Both the position numbers and the translations under genes were made by a program. 64,000 nucleotides of DNA from [Pseudopropionibacterium] massiliense. Lineage in GTDB: Bacteria; Actinomycetota; Actinomycetes; Propionibacteriales; Propionibacteriaceae. The notes below the pieces were generated by a model, which made no database searches, had not been told where the DNA came from, and worked only from the letters and a program-made list of their open reading frames with translations. This document shows positions 47,454-56,788 of this stretch, in pieces. The DNA lies in contig NZ_LR027842.1 of NCBI RefSeq assembly GCF_900607225.1, forward strand, positions 1,204,764 to 1,268,763, given 5' to 3'. Numbering within the stretch: the stretch's first letter is position 1; each line of letters begins with the position of its first letter.

Positions 47454-50315
47454 GTGACCGTGAATGCTCGACCTGCTCAATGTGGCATCCTCGTGCGAGG
47501 CGCCCGCGTCCACAACCTGAAGAACGTCTCCCTGGACCTGCCCAGGGACTCCCTGATCGTTTTCACGGGACTGAGCGGGTCGGGCAAATCCTCGTTGGCC
47601 TTCGACACCATCTTCGCCGAGGGACAACGACGCTACGTCGAGTCCCTGTCCGCCTACGCCCGCCAGTTCCTGGGGCAGATGGACAAGCCGGACTGCGACT
47701 TCATCGAAGGGCTTTCGCCCGCGGTTTCCATCGACCAGAAGTCCACCTCCCGGAACCCGCGCTCCACGGTCGGCACCATCACGGAGGTCTACGACTACCT
47801 GCGTCTCCTGTTCGCCCGCATCGGCATCCCGCACTGCCCGGTGTGTGGCGCTGTCATCGGCAGGCAGAGCCCGCAGCAGATCGTCGACCGGCTGATGGGT
47901 CTGGCCGAGGGCACGCGTTTCCAGGTGCTCGCGCCCATCGTGCGCGGCCGCAAGGGCGAGTTCCAGGAAACCTTCCGGCAGCTCGTCGCCGACGGCTACG
48001 CCCGGGTGCGGGTCGACGGGCGGCTCCACCCTCTCACCGAACCCCCGGTGCTCGACAAGAAACGCAAGCACGACGTGGACGTGGTGGTGGACCGGGTGGT
48101 GGTGAAGGCCTCCGCCAAGCAGCGGATCACCGAATCCGTGGAGGCCGCCCTCCAGCTGGCCCACGGGGTGGTCGGAGTGGAGTTCGTGGGCCTTCCCGCG
48201 GACGATCCCGAACGCGAGAAACGTTTCTCGGAGAAACTCGGCTGCCCCAACGAGCACGACGTCGCCATCGACGAACTGGAACCCAGGCAGTTCTCCTTCA
48301 ACGGGCCGTGGGGGGCCTGCCCCGAGTGTTCCGGGCTCGGGACGATGCTGGAACCCGATCCGGAACTCATCATCCCCGACGAGACCCTGAGCCTGGCCGA
48401 CGGGGCAATCGCCCCCTGGAATACCCCGCATCTGAAGGGGCACTTCGAACACGTCCTGGAGGCCCTGTCCCTCGAATCCGGTTTCGACATGCGCACCCCT
48501 TGGCAGAACCTGGCGGCCAAGCATCGGAAGGTGCTGCTCAACGGGGTTCCCGGGGCCGTGGTGGTGAGTTTCCGCAACCGGTTCGGGCGGACCCGGTCCT
48601 TCTCGCAGAAATACGAGGGCATCCTGCCGTTCGTCCGGCGCCGCTACGCCGAGTCCGAGACCGACTCGGCGCGCGAACGCTGGGGAGGTTACATGCGGGA
48701 GATCAACTGCCATTCCTGCGGTGGCACGCGGCTGAGGCCCGAGACCCTGTGCGTCACCGTCGCCGGCAGGAACATCGCGGAGGTTGCGGACCTGTCCATC
48801 GGGGAGGCCTTCGAATACCTGGATGCGCTCTCCCTCAACGAACGAGAGGCGCGGATCGCGGAGCGCGTGGTCAAGGAGATCCGGGAGCGGCTGCGTTTCC
48901 TGCTGGATGTCGGCCTGGACTACCTGACGCTGTCGCGGTCGGCCGGGTCGCTGTCGGGCGGCGAGGCGCAGCGCATCCGGCTGGCCACGCAGATCGGGTC
49001 CGGCCTGGTCGGTGTGCTCTACGTCCTGGACGAGCCGAGCATCGGGCTGCACCAGCGCGACAACCGGCGGCTGATCGAAACCCTCGTGCGGTTGCGTGAC
49101 CTCGGCAACACCCTCATCGTCGTCGAACACGACGAGGACACCGTCCGCGCCGCCGACTGGGTGGTCGACATCGGCCCGGGCGCTGGGGAGCACGGCGGTG
49201 AGGTCGTGGTCTCCGGACCCGTCGAGGAACTGCTCACCAGCGAGGAGTCCATGACGGGCCGCTATCTGTCGGGAAAGCTGTCCATCGACGTGCCCGCGGT
49301 GCGGCGCCCCGGCAACGGCAGATCCGTGACCGTCGTCGGCGCGTCGGAGAACAACCTCCAGGACGTGGACGTCTCCTTCCCTCTGGGCAGGCTCGTCGCG
49401 GTGACCGGGGTGTCCGGATCGGGGAAGTCGTCGCTGGTCAACTCGATCCTCTACACCGCGGCCGCCAAGCAGATCTACGGCGCCAAGGCGGTGCCCGGCA
49501 GGCACCGGAAACTGAAGGGCCTGGAGAACCTGGACAAGGTGATCCAGGTGGATCAGTCACCGATCGGCCGCACCCCGCGCTCCAACCCTGCCACCTACAC
49601 GGGGGTCTTCGACAAGATCCGCGGACTGTTCGCCACCACCCCGGAGGCCAAGGTCCGCGGCTACCTGCCCGGACGGTTCTCCTTCAACGTCAAGGGTGGG
49701 CGCTGCGAGAACTGCTCGGGCGACGGCACCATCAAGATCGAGATGAACTTCCTGCCGGACGTCTACGTTCCCTGCGAGATCTGCCACGGGGCCCGGTACA
49801 ACCGCGAAACCCTCGAGGTGCACTACAAGGGCAGGTCGATCTCCGATGTGCTGCAGATGTCCATCAGCGAGGGGACGCGGTTCTTCGAGTCCATCCCGGC
49901 CATTGCCCGGCACCTGAAGACCCTCGAGGAGGTGGGGCTCGGCTACGTCCGCCTCGGACAGCCCGCGACCACCCTGTCCGGAGGCGAGGCGCAGCGCGTG
50001 AAACTCGCCGCCGAGCTGCAGAAACGTTCCACGGGGCGCACCCTCTACGTGCTCGACGAACCCACCACGGGCCTGCACTTCGAGGACATCCGCAAACTTC
50101 TCGCGGTGCTGCACCGTCTCGTCGACGCGGGAAACACGGTCGTGGTGATCGAACACAACCTCGACGTCATCAAGTCGGCCGACTGGATCATCGACATGGG
50201 CCCGGGCGGCGGATCCCGCGGCGGCCGGGTGGTGGCCACCGGCACCCCGGAGGAGGTCGCGAAGGTGACGGAGTCGGCCACCGGAGAGTTCCTGGCGCCG
50301 CTGCTGGCACATTGA
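47454..50315 (+). CDS. uvrA: Excinuclease ABC subunit A
   Basis: About 953 residues with two ABC ATPase modules: Walker [11 protein letters not shown] near residue 40 and [10 protein letters not shown] in the second half, two signature LSGGEAQR motifs and three zinc modules ([20 protein letters not shown] with CEICHG). It scans DNA for damage and loads UvrB. GTG 47454 is chosen from family alignment; GTG 47460 is also possible and neither has a good ribosome site. The frame is open upstream without similarity. Confidence 0.96.
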   Translation: MTVNARPAQCGILVRGARVHNLKNVSLDLPRDSLIVFTGLSGSGKSSLAFDTIFAEGQRRYVESLSAYARQFLGQMDKPDCDFIEGLSPAVSIDQKSTSRNPRSTVGTITEVYDYLRLLFARIGIPHCPVCGAVIGRQSPQQIVDRLMGLAEGTRFQVLAPIVRGRKGEFQETFRQLVADGYARVRVDGRLHPLTEPPVLDKKRKHDVDVVVDRVVVKASAKQRITESVEAALQLAHGVVGVEFVGLPADDPEREKRFSEKLGCPNEHDVAIDELEPRQFSFNGPWGACPECSGLGTMLEPDPELIIPDETLSLADGAIAPWNTPHLKGHFEHVLEALSLESGFDMRTPWQNLAAKHRKVLLNGVPGAVVVSFRNRFGRTRSFSQKYEGILPFVRRRYAESETDSARERWGGYMREINCHSCGGTRLRPETLCVTVAGRNIAEVADLSIGEAFEYLDALSLNEREARIAERVVKEIRERLRFLLDVGLDYLTLSRSAGSLSGGEAQRIRLATQIGSGLVGVLYVLDEPSIGLHQRDNRRLIETLVRLRDLGNTLIVVEHDEDTVRAADWVVDIGPGAGEHGGEVVVSGPVEELLTSEESMTGRYLSGKLSIDVPAVRRPGNGRSVTVVGASENNLQDVDVSFPLGRLVAVTGVSGSGKSSLVNSILYTAAAKQIYGAKAVPGRHRKLKGLENLDKVIQVDQSPIGRTPRSNPATYTGVFDKIRGLFATTPEAKVRGYLPGRFSFNVKGGRCENCSGDGTIKIEMNFLPDVYVPCEICHGARYNRETLEVHYKGRSISDVLQMSISEGTRFFESIPAIARHLKTLEEVGLGYVRLGQPATTLSGGEAQRVKLAAELQKRSTGRTLYVLDEPTTGLHFEDIRKLLAVLHRLVDAGNTVVVIEHNLDVIKSADWIIDMGPGGGSRGGRVVATGTPEEVAKVTESATGEFLAPLLAH

Positions 50316-50339
50316 AGGCACATTGAATCGGCCAAAGCT

Positions 50340-50482
50340 GGTTGAGCCGGTCTGCTCGCTCTGCGAGGGGGTCGTGTCGAAACCATGGTGATGGTGTCCG
50401 GGAAGCCGGTGTTGGGCTTGTCGTTCGGCTGCCGGTGGTTTCGACCCAGCCGTTCGTGTGAGCCTTGCGTGCTGGCTCAACC
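50340..50482. repeat. Nested inverted repeats after uvrA
   Basis: Outer arms GGTTGAGCC (50340-50348) and GGCTCAACC (50474-50482), and inner arms GTCGAAACCA (50376-50385) and TGGTTTCGAC (50436-50445). The combination of GGTTGAG and TCGAAACC units resembles dispersed palindromes common in actinobacterial intergenic DNA. The right arm runs over the stop codon of the response regulator gene. It may serve as terminator for both convergent genes. Confidence 0.6.
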
Positions 50483-51151
50483 GGTTCGTTTCCCCAGGCC
50501 TCCGGGACGCACCAGCCCGTGTTCGTAGGCCGCGATCACCAGCTGGGCGCGGTCCCGGGCCTGAAGACGGCTCAGCAGCGCGGAGATGTGGGTCTTGCAG
50601 GTGGCGCGGCTGATGTGCAGTTCCCGTTCGATCTGGTCGTTGGACAGGCCTCGGGCCACGAGGCGGAGGATCTCGGTCTGTCGCGGCGTCAGGTCCGCCA
50701 CCCTCCCGGAGGGAGTCGCGTCCGGGAGGTAACTCTCCACCAGGGTGGTGATGGCGGAGGGCGCCAGGAGGGCCTGCCCGGCCGAGACGGTGCGCACCGC
50801 GTTGATCAGGGCCTCCGGGGTCGCGTCCTTCAACAGGAAACCGGAGGCTCCCGCGCGCAGGGCCCCGAAGACGTACTCGTCCAGGTCGAACATGGTCAGC
50901 ACCAGCACCCGGACCTCGGACAGTCGCGGGTCGCGGACGATGGAACGGGTGGCCGCGATCCCGTCGAGCTGCGGCATGCGGATGTCCATCAACACGACCT
51001 CCGGCACCAGCTCGCGGGCCAGCGAGACGGCCTCCACGCCGGTGGCGGCCTCCGCCACGACCCGGAAGCCCGGCTGGGAGTCCAGCAGATGCGCCAGCGA
51101 CTGGCGCAGCAACTGCTGGTCGTCGGCTATCAGGACGCGGATCTCAGGCAC
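50477..51151 (-). CDS. NarL/LuxR-family response regulator
   Basis: About 224 residues: receiver domain with acidic pair D10-D11 and phospho-acceptor D56 (VVLMDIRMPQLDG), then a LuxR helix-turn-helix (LTPRQTEILRLVARGLSNDQ). GTG 51151 overlaps the kinase stop by 8 bases. With the kinase it forms a two-component system, and the ABC exporter next door, divergently placed, is the likely target. Confidence 0.93.
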   Translation of the reverse strand: MPEIRVLIADDQQLLRQSLAHLLDSQPGFRVVAEAATGVEAVSLARELVPEVVLMDIRMPQLDGIAATRSIVRDPRLSEVRVLVLTMFDLDEYVFGALRAGASGFLLKDATPEALINAVRTVSAGQALLAPSAITTLVESYLPDATPSGRVADLTPRQTEILRLVARGLSNDQIERELHISRATCKTHISALLSRLQARDRAQLVIAAYEHGLVRPGGLGKRTG

Positions 51152-51977
51152 GGGCGGGCTCCGGATCCGGTAACTCTGCCTCGAGCCGGAAACCACCGGG
51201 GGACCGGTGGTGCCGGAGGTTCCCGCCCAGTGCGGTGACGCGCTCCCGCAGCCCGATCAGGCCACTGCCCGCCCCGGGACGTGAACGCCACCCGGGAGCC
51301 GGGCCGGCATCCGTCACGGCCAGGTGCAGGACTTCCCCGCGGCGGGTGAGCTCGATGCGGACGCTGGTGGGCCCGGCGTGCCTGGCGGCATTCGCCAGCC
51401 CCTCCTGAAGGATGCGGTGGATGGCCAGCGCCACCCCCTCGCTGTTCGGTGTGCCCCCGCCATCGGACATCGTCACGTGGAGTCCCGCCCGCTCAGCGGC
51501 TTCCAGGAGACCGCTCCAGTCAGGATCACCCGGGTTGGTGGGGGACAGGGGCGCGTCCCGGTCGGAGCGCAACACCTGGAGCATCCGGCGCAGCTCCAGG
51601 GTGGTGGCGCGGCTCGCCTGTTCGATGTCGCAGAGCGCGGTCACCAGGCGTTCGGGGTCCTCGGCGTCGACGTTGCGGGCCACCGCGGCGCGCACCGTTA
51701 TCAGGCCGATGCCATGGGAGACGAGATCGTGCAGGTCCCGGGCTATCGTCAACCGTTCCGTCGTCACGGCGGCGGCGATCTGCTGGGATCGCAGCTGCTC
51801 GGCCTGACGCCGCCCGGCCCGCTTCGCCACCCACCAGATCCAGCACACCAGCAGGGCGGCCGACACAATGATCGTGAACTGGGCCAAGCTGTTCGGACCC
51901 GGCTCCGTGCTGACGCCGCACAAGGTCATGAGCAGCACGAGCACCGCCAATACCTGGACGGAGAAGAAACGGTGCAT
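51144..51977 (-). CDS. NarL-type sensor histidine kinase
   Basis: 277 residues: two membrane helices (residues 5-20 and 31-50) with only a short outer loop, a HisKA_3 dimerisation domain with His83 in IARDLHDLVSHGIG, and a C-terminal HATPase domain (ILQEGLANAARHA, GSGLIGLRERV). Such small-sensor kinases typically detect membrane or envelope stress, often through their ABC partner. It is divergent from the ABC genes, with about 130 bases between. Confidence 0.92.
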   Translation of the reverse strand: MHRFFSVQVLAVLVLLMTLCGVSTEPGPNSLAQFTIIVSAALLVCWIWWVAKRAGRRQAEQLRSQQIAAAVTTERLTIARDLHDLVSHGIGLITVRAAVARNVDAEDPERLVTALCDIEQASRATTLELRRMLQVLRSDRDAPLSPTNPGDPDWSGLLEAAERAGLHVTMSDGGGTPNSEGVALAIHRILQEGLANAARHAGPTSVRIELTRRGEVLHLAVTDAGPAPGWRSRPGAGSGLIGLRERVTALGGNLRHHRSPGGFRLEAELPDPEPARA

Positions 51978-52109
51978 GGGACGATGCTAGTTGCGCAGAG
52001 GGGAGGAATCATCACCCCACGGGCTGAGAACCCAGGGGTCGAGGCGCGGACCGGAAATCGGTGCTGGGCCCGACGGGCAGGGGACGTTCGCCGCAGCATG
52101 ATCGGTGCC

Positions 52110-52811
52110 ATGATCAGATTTGACGATGTCTCCAAGGTCCGTGGCCGCCGGAAGATCCTGGACGGGGTGGGATTCGAGGCGAGGCCCGGGCGGGTGACGG
52201 GTTTCGTCGGACCGAACGGGGCCGGCAAGTCATCGAGCCTGCGCATCCTGCTCGGCCTCGACCGGGCCACGGCCGGGCACGCCACCATCGACGGCCGTCC
52301 CTACCGGGAGCTCCAGAATCCGCTGATGCACGTCGGCTCCATGCTCGACGGGGCCGCCGCCCACCCGTCCCGCACCGCACGCGCCCACCTCGGATGGGTG
52401 GCGGCCAGCAACGGCATCCCGGGAAGACGGATCCAGCAGGTCCTGGAGGAGGTCGGGTTGGCGGCCGACGCCAATAGGCGGGTCGGCACCTATTCGCTGG
52501 GCATGGGACAGCGCCTCGGATTGGCGACCGCCCTGCTGGGGAAACCGGAGCGATTGGTTCTCGACGAACCGGTCAACGGTCTCGACCCGCAGGGGGTCAG
52601 GTGGATCCGCCGGCTGCTCCGGGCGCACGCCGATGCGGGGGGTACGGTTCTGCTCTCCAGCCACCTGATCGGTGAACTGGCGGAGATCGTCGACGACGTC
52701 GTGATCATCAACGGCGGCCGGATCAAGGCCCGGGGTGGGGTGGCCGACGTCATGGCGGGTCATCCCAGCCTGGAGGAAGCGTTCTTCGCGCACGTGGAGG
52801 CGCGCGCATGA
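52110..52811 (+). CDS. ABC transporter ATP-binding protein (drug or peptide export type)
   Basis: About 233 residues: Walker A GPNGAGKSS, signature YSLGMGQRLGLA, Walker B LVLDEPVNGLDP and the switch His in LLSSHLI. The sequence belongs to the DRA/BcrA-like exporter ATPases. ATG 52110 gives the usual MIRFDDVSK start; ATG 52098 is possible. The stop overlaps the first permease (ATGA). Confidence 0.93.
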   Translation: MIRFDDVSKVRGRRKILDGVGFEARPGRVTGFVGPNGAGKSSSLRILLGLDRATAGHATIDGRPYRELQNPLMHVGSMLDGAAAHPSRTARAHLGWVAASNGIPGRRIQQVLEEVGLAADANRRVGTYSLGMGQRLGLATALLGKPERLVLDEPVNGLDPQGVRWIRRLLRAHADAGGTVLLSSHLIGELAEIVDDVVIINGGRIKARGGVADVMAGHPSLEEAFFAHVEARA

Positions 52812-53581
52812 GGCGGGCGATGCGCGCCGAGGCGCTGAAACTGTGCACCCTTCCCGGCATCTGGCTGGCCGGTTTGCTGGCCCTGGCGGTCCCGATGCTC
52901 CTGGCATGGCTGGCGAGCTCCCAGACCAGGCGCGCGGTGGAAACCGGCCAGCTCGGAGCGCTGTACGACACCTCCACGACCGACTCCGGATTCACAGCGC
53001 TCACCGTGGCGCAGGTAGGTTTCGTGGTGCTCGGTGTGCTGTCCGTCTCCAGCGAGCACGTCCGCAACGCCCAGGCCGTCGGGCGGGGCAGGCAACTCAC
53101 CACCAGCATGGTTGCCACACCCGGGGGAGCCAGACGGATGGTCGCGAAACTCGCCGTACTCCTGGGAATCGCCACGGTCCTGGCCGTGGCAGCCACCGCG
53201 GGCACCCTGGCGGTCGCGCACTGGGCACTGGGTGGGGTGGAGGCCACGTGGGGGAACCCCTGGCCCCGGGTCGCGGGGGTGGTGCTCTTCCTGGTGACCA
53301 TGACAGTGATCGCAGCCGCCCTGGCCGAGCTGGTCCGCGGTGGAGCCCTGCCCCTGACGCTGCTGGTGATCAACTCCTCGGCCGTGTCCTTCTCGTTCCT
53401 GCTCTCGAAGGTGACCCCTCTGGCCCGCTACGCACCGGACCTTGCGCTGGCCCACACGTTCCTGACCGACATCGCGATCGAGGATCCCCTCAGCCCCGGG
53501 GCCGGAATGCTGGTGGGCGCCGCCTGGGGCGTTGCCGCCATCATCCTGGCCGTGCTGCTTCACGCCAGAAGGGAGGCCTGA
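52808..53581 (+). CDS. ABC transporter permease, first subunit
   Basis: 257 residues with about six membrane helices and the N-terminal pattern RRAMRAEALKLCTLPGIWLA, typical of ABC-2 permeases beside BcrA-like ATPases. It overlaps the ATPase gene and is followed 1 base later by a second permease with a related N-terminus (AEWRKLGLPGIWLV), so the two are probably paralogues that pair in the membrane. Confidence 0.88.
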   Translation: MRRAMRAEALKLCTLPGIWLAGLLALAVPMLLAWLASSQTRRAVETGQLGALYDTSTTDSGFTALTVAQVGFVVLGVLSVSSEHVRNAQAVGRGRQLTTSMVATPGGARRMVAKLAVLLGIATVLAVAATAGTLAVAHWALGGVEATWGNPWPRVAGVVLFLVTMTVIAAALAELVRGGALPLTLLVINSSAVSFSFLLSKVTPLARYAPDLALAHTFLTDIAIEDPLSPGAGMLVGAAWGVAAIILAVLLHARREA

Positions 53582-53582
53582 G

Positions 53583-54230
53583 ATGGCGGTCATCGCGGCG
53601 GAGTGGCGCAAACTCGGGCTCCCGGGCATCTGGCTGGTTGCGGCGCTCACGGTCACCGGATCCTGGGTGTCGGCGGCATTGATGTCGGGGACCAGCGGTT
53701 CCGCGCAGACCCTGCTGCTGGTGCCCTCGTTGACGGCCATGGGGTGCATCCTGCTCGGTGTGACGGCGGCGACGGGGGAGTACTCCGGAAGACAGGTCTC
53801 CACCACCTGTACAGCCATGCCCCGCCGGTTCCCGGTGGCGGTGGCCAAGGCGCTGACCGCAGCGGTGGCGCTGACTGTGACGGCGATGCTGGCCGCGGGC
53901 GGGGTGCGTCTGTTGGTTCCCGAGGGCGAGTGGGCCCTTCCGGGGGTGGTGGCACATCTTGCCGTGATGGGCATGCTCGGATACGCCATCGGCCTGGTGG
54001 CCAGGCAGCTGGTTGCCTCCCTCACCACGGCGCTCGTCCTCCTCGTCGTGGCGGCTCCCGTGCTGCGGCCCTACACCCGGCTGGCAACTTGGCTGCCCGG
54101 TTCCGTCGGGACCGACCTGTTCGCGTCCGATCCGGCGCATCCCCTGGTGGAATCGGCGGGAGCCCTGGCTGGGTGGGTGCTGGGATTCTGGGTGATCGCC
54201 GCAGTGGTCTGGGTCCGTCGCGACGCCTGA
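53583..54230 (+). CDS. ABC transporter permease, second subunit
   Basis: 215 residues, about six membrane helices, with AEWRKLGLPGIWLVAALTV at the start, matching the first permease (AEALKLCTLPGIWLAGL). The shared motif GEYSGRQVSTTCTAMPRR parallels SEHVRNAQAVGRGRQLTTSM in its partner, supporting an old duplication. ATG 53583 lies just after the previous stop. Confidence 0.87.
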   Translation: MAVIAAEWRKLGLPGIWLVAALTVTGSWVSAALMSGTSGSAQTLLLVPSLTAMGCILLGVTAATGEYSGRQVSTTCTAMPRRFPVAVAKALTAAVALTVTAMLAAGGVRLLVPEGEWALPGVVAHLAVMGMLGYAIGLVARQLVASLTTALVLLVVAAPVLRPYTRLATWLPGSVGTDLFASDPAHPLVESAGALAGWVLGFWVIAAVVWVRRDA

Positions 54231-54266
54231 CGAGGAAAAGCCCTTGCCGGGGTGTACCCTCACATC

Positions 54267-54812
54267 ATGAAACCCTCCGAATCGGACCATTCGCTTCGGC
54301 CGGTTTCGTACATCGTCCTGGGAATGCTCGCGACCGCGGGTCCCATGACCTCGTACGAGCTGGAACACAACGCGCGGATCTCCGTCGGGTTCTTCTGGCC
54401 CTTCCCGCACTCGCAGCTCTACGCCGAACCCAGGAAACTGGAGGAGGCAGGGCTGGTGGACGTGGCCCCCGAGGAGGGCGGGCGCCGCCGCCGGGTCTAC
54501 TCGATCACGGAGGACGGACTTCGTGCCCTGCGCGGCTGGCTGCAACGACCCGCTGACGCCGCGCAGACGCGGGATCCCGCGCTCCTGCAACTGTTCTTCG
54601 CCGACGCGGACCCGGCCATCGTCGGTCCCCTCGCGAGGCGGCGGGCGGCTGAACTGGAATCCAGACTGGAGTTCCTGGAACGCGATGATCTCGGTGGGGA
54701 CCGTCCCCACCATCGCATGGTGCTGGCCTGGGGACGGACGCAGACCCGCAGCAACCTGGACTTCTGGAGGACCGTCGCCGAGGACGCGGAACGAGGAGAG
54801 GATGCGGAATGA
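54267..54812 (+). CDS. PadR family transcriptional regulator
   Basis: About 181 residues. N-terminal winged helix with LGMLATAGPMTSYELEHNA and SQLYAEPRKLEEAGLV, and a C-terminal helical dimerisation part as in PadR subfamily 2. PadR repressors often control neighbouring exporters in response to drugs or peptides. ATG 54267 is chosen; GTG 54252 adds five residues. It lies 36 bases after the permease and overlaps the CPBP gene by ATGA. Confidence 0.9.
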   Translation: MKPSESDHSLRPVSYIVLGMLATAGPMTSYELEHNARISVGFFWPFPHSQLYAEPRKLEEAGLVDVAPEEGGRRRRVYSITEDGLRALRGWLQRPADAAQTRDPALLQLFFADADPAIVGPLARRRAAELESRLEFLERDDLGGDRPHHRMVLAWGRTQTRSNLDFWRTVAEDAERGEDAE

Positions 54813-55639
54813 AGAATTGGCTGCGGTCACACCCCCTGAGCGGTTACATCGCACTCGCCTACGCGGGTTCCTGGATCCTGTGGCTGCCCGCCCTGCTGGG
54901 GCGGAAAAGCCTGGGGCTGTTGCCCTACGAACTCCCCGTGGCGGCGCACATCGTGTTGAATCAACTCGCCCTGTTCGCCGGGCCCTTCCTGGCATCCTTG
55001 GTGATGACCCGGCTGACGACCGGGTCGCTGAAGATCTGGACGGCATCCCTGGTGCGTTGGCGGGTGCCGCCGGTGGCCTATCTGCTGGCCCTGGTGGCGA
55101 TCCCGGCGGCCGTGATTGCGGTCCTGGCAATTCTGCCGGGCGAAACGGCGGGTGGGTCCGAGCTCGCCGGCCCCGCACTGGTCATCGCCCCTCTGGTGAT
55201 GGGGGTGGCGTACCTGATCGGCGGGCCACTCCAGGAGGAGGTCGGGTGGCGGGGATTCGCGCTGCCCAGACTGCAGGAACGCACCTCACCGCTTCCAGCC
55301 GCTGTGATCCTCGGGATCGTCTGGGGAGGCTGGCACCTGCCCCTGTTCCTGATCGCGGAATGGGAGACCCCGCACCGGGACGCGGGGGATCTCCTTGCCT
55401 TCTTCGCGTTAACGGTTGTGGCGTCGATCGTCCTGTCCTGGATCACCAACACGGCACGCGGATCCGTCCTTCTCGCGATCCTGGCCCACAATGCGATCAA
55501 CTGGGCGCTGAGCGTGTGGGAGAAAGCGACGGGTCAGAGGGTGACGAGCCTGTGGCCGGCGGTGCTGGGGCTGGCCGTCCTGGCGGTGATCGCCGTTGCC
55601 GTGACCCGGGGGCGGCTGGGTTACCGGCGTTCTCAGTGA
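54809..55639 (+). CDS. CPBP family intramembrane metalloprotease
   Basis: 276 residues with about eight membrane helices. The Abi/CPBP motifs are present: EEVGWRG (paired Glu and Arg), GGWHLPLF and HNAINW. Such proteins are Rce1-like proteases; many bacterial members are linked to bacteriocin self-immunity. Its overlap with the PadR gene and closeness to the exporter suggest a shared role in envelope or peptide response. Confidence 0.9.
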   Translation: MKNWLRSHPLSGYIALAYAGSWILWLPALLGRKSLGLLPYELPVAAHIVLNQLALFAGPFLASLVMTRLTTGSLKIWTASLVRWRVPPVAYLLALVAIPAAVIAVLAILPGETAGGSELAGPALVIAPLVMGVAYLIGGPLQEEVGWRGFALPRLQERTSPLPAAVILGIVWGGWHLPLFLIAEWETPHRDAGDLLAFFALTVVASIVLSWITNTARGSVLLAILAHNAINWALSVWEKATGQRVTSLWPAVLGLAVLAVIAVAVTRGRLGYRRSQ

Positions 55640-56730
55640 TCCCAGAGAGCGGAAACGGGCATGCTCCAGAAACCGGGCCCCATCCTCACGGTCCCGGGAT
55701 GCAGGTTCAGGACGATGCCCCCGCGGAAACGGTCACCGGTCCGGTCCCTGAGCTTCCTCAAATGCTTGAAGTGTTCCGATCTCGGTGTCTGGGTGGTCTT
55801 GACCTCCAATCCCCAGACGCTCCCGTCCGCCAGCTCGGCGATGATGTCGATTTCACCACCCATCGAGTCGCGGTAGTGGCTCAGCGTGAAGTCGGAATCC
55901 GACCGTCCCTGCTGCTTCAACAACTCGGTCACCACGAAACTTTCCAGCAGCCCTCCCACGTGTGGGCTGTCCAGAGCGGCGAGGCGTTCGGACGTGGCCC
56001 CCAGCAGATGTGCGGCGAGCCCAACGTCCCGGATGCCGGCTTTCGGTTTCCCGGTGACCCGTTTCAGGGAGTTGTTGGTCCAGGGGGCAGCAGATAGTTC
56101 AGGTAGAGACGGGACAACGCGTCCAGGTAAAGGCTGACGGTGGAAGCCGGAAGATCCGCGTCCGATGCCAGGTGTGATTTCACGAGTTCGTATCCCTGGC
56201 GGGCGGCGATCACTCTGAGGACGGTGGACAGCCGTTCGGGCTGGTTGGTGGCGATTGCGTCGCGGACATCACGCTGGACCGCCTGGGTGGGGTAGGAGTT
56301 GAACCACAGGCGACGGGAACGCGCGGTGAGTTCCTGCACCTCGAGGAAACCTCCCCGGACGAGGAGCTCGGCGTAATCGGCCCGGGAGAGCGGTGATTCG
56401 TAATCGGCCCGGGCGACGCTCCCGGTCGATGCCTGCCTTGATCTCCAACAGAAGCTCCGGATACCGCTGCAGCTCGTCGATCACCAGGGTCTGCGATCCG
56501 GGGGAGGCCACGAATCCAATCGGGTCCTCCCGCGCACTGCTCAACGTGACGGCATCGTCCAGGGTCGCGTACCTGGCGTGCGGCAGGTCGAGCAGATGCG
56601 TGAGGGTGGATTTCCCGACCTGGCGTGCGCCCAACAGCATCATCGCTGGGAAAGTTCGCATCACCTCATCGGCGAGGGGTTTCAGGTTTGCGTTCCCGGA
56701 TGCGCATGGAAGCAATACTATGCGCGGCAT
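55633..56730 (-). pseudogene. DUF4143 AAA+ ATPase, broken by deletion and frameshift
   Basis: The 5' piece has Walker A LLGARQVGKSTL and Walker B LVIDELQRYPEL, then the frame is lost near 56413, where the sequence jumps from the Walker B region to SRADYAELLVRGGF: about 60 residues of the ATPase core are missing. A second shift of one base lies in a C run at about 56087-56091 (before WTNNSLKRVTGK). The last piece, HVGGLLESFVVTELLKQ onward, is the DUF4143 nuclease-like domain. Intact relatives have about 400 residues. Confidence 0.88.
56372..56413 (-). repeat. 15-bp direct repeats at the deletion site of the DUF4143 pseudogene
   Basis: CGTAATCGGCCCGGG occurs at 56372-56386 and 56399-56413, 27 bases apart, exactly at the junction where the coding sequence jumps. 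This pattern fits slippage or a deletion between short repeats. Confidence 0.8.
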
Positions 56731-56788
56731 TGTTGTTCTGCACCTGGCTCATTGTGTTTCTGCAGTGGTTTCCTCGTGGTTCTGCAGG

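Noticed and set aside
47025..49505. Open frame of 826 codons opposite uvrA
   Set aside because: A high-GC antisense shadow of uvrA, which has complete ATPase and zinc motifs.
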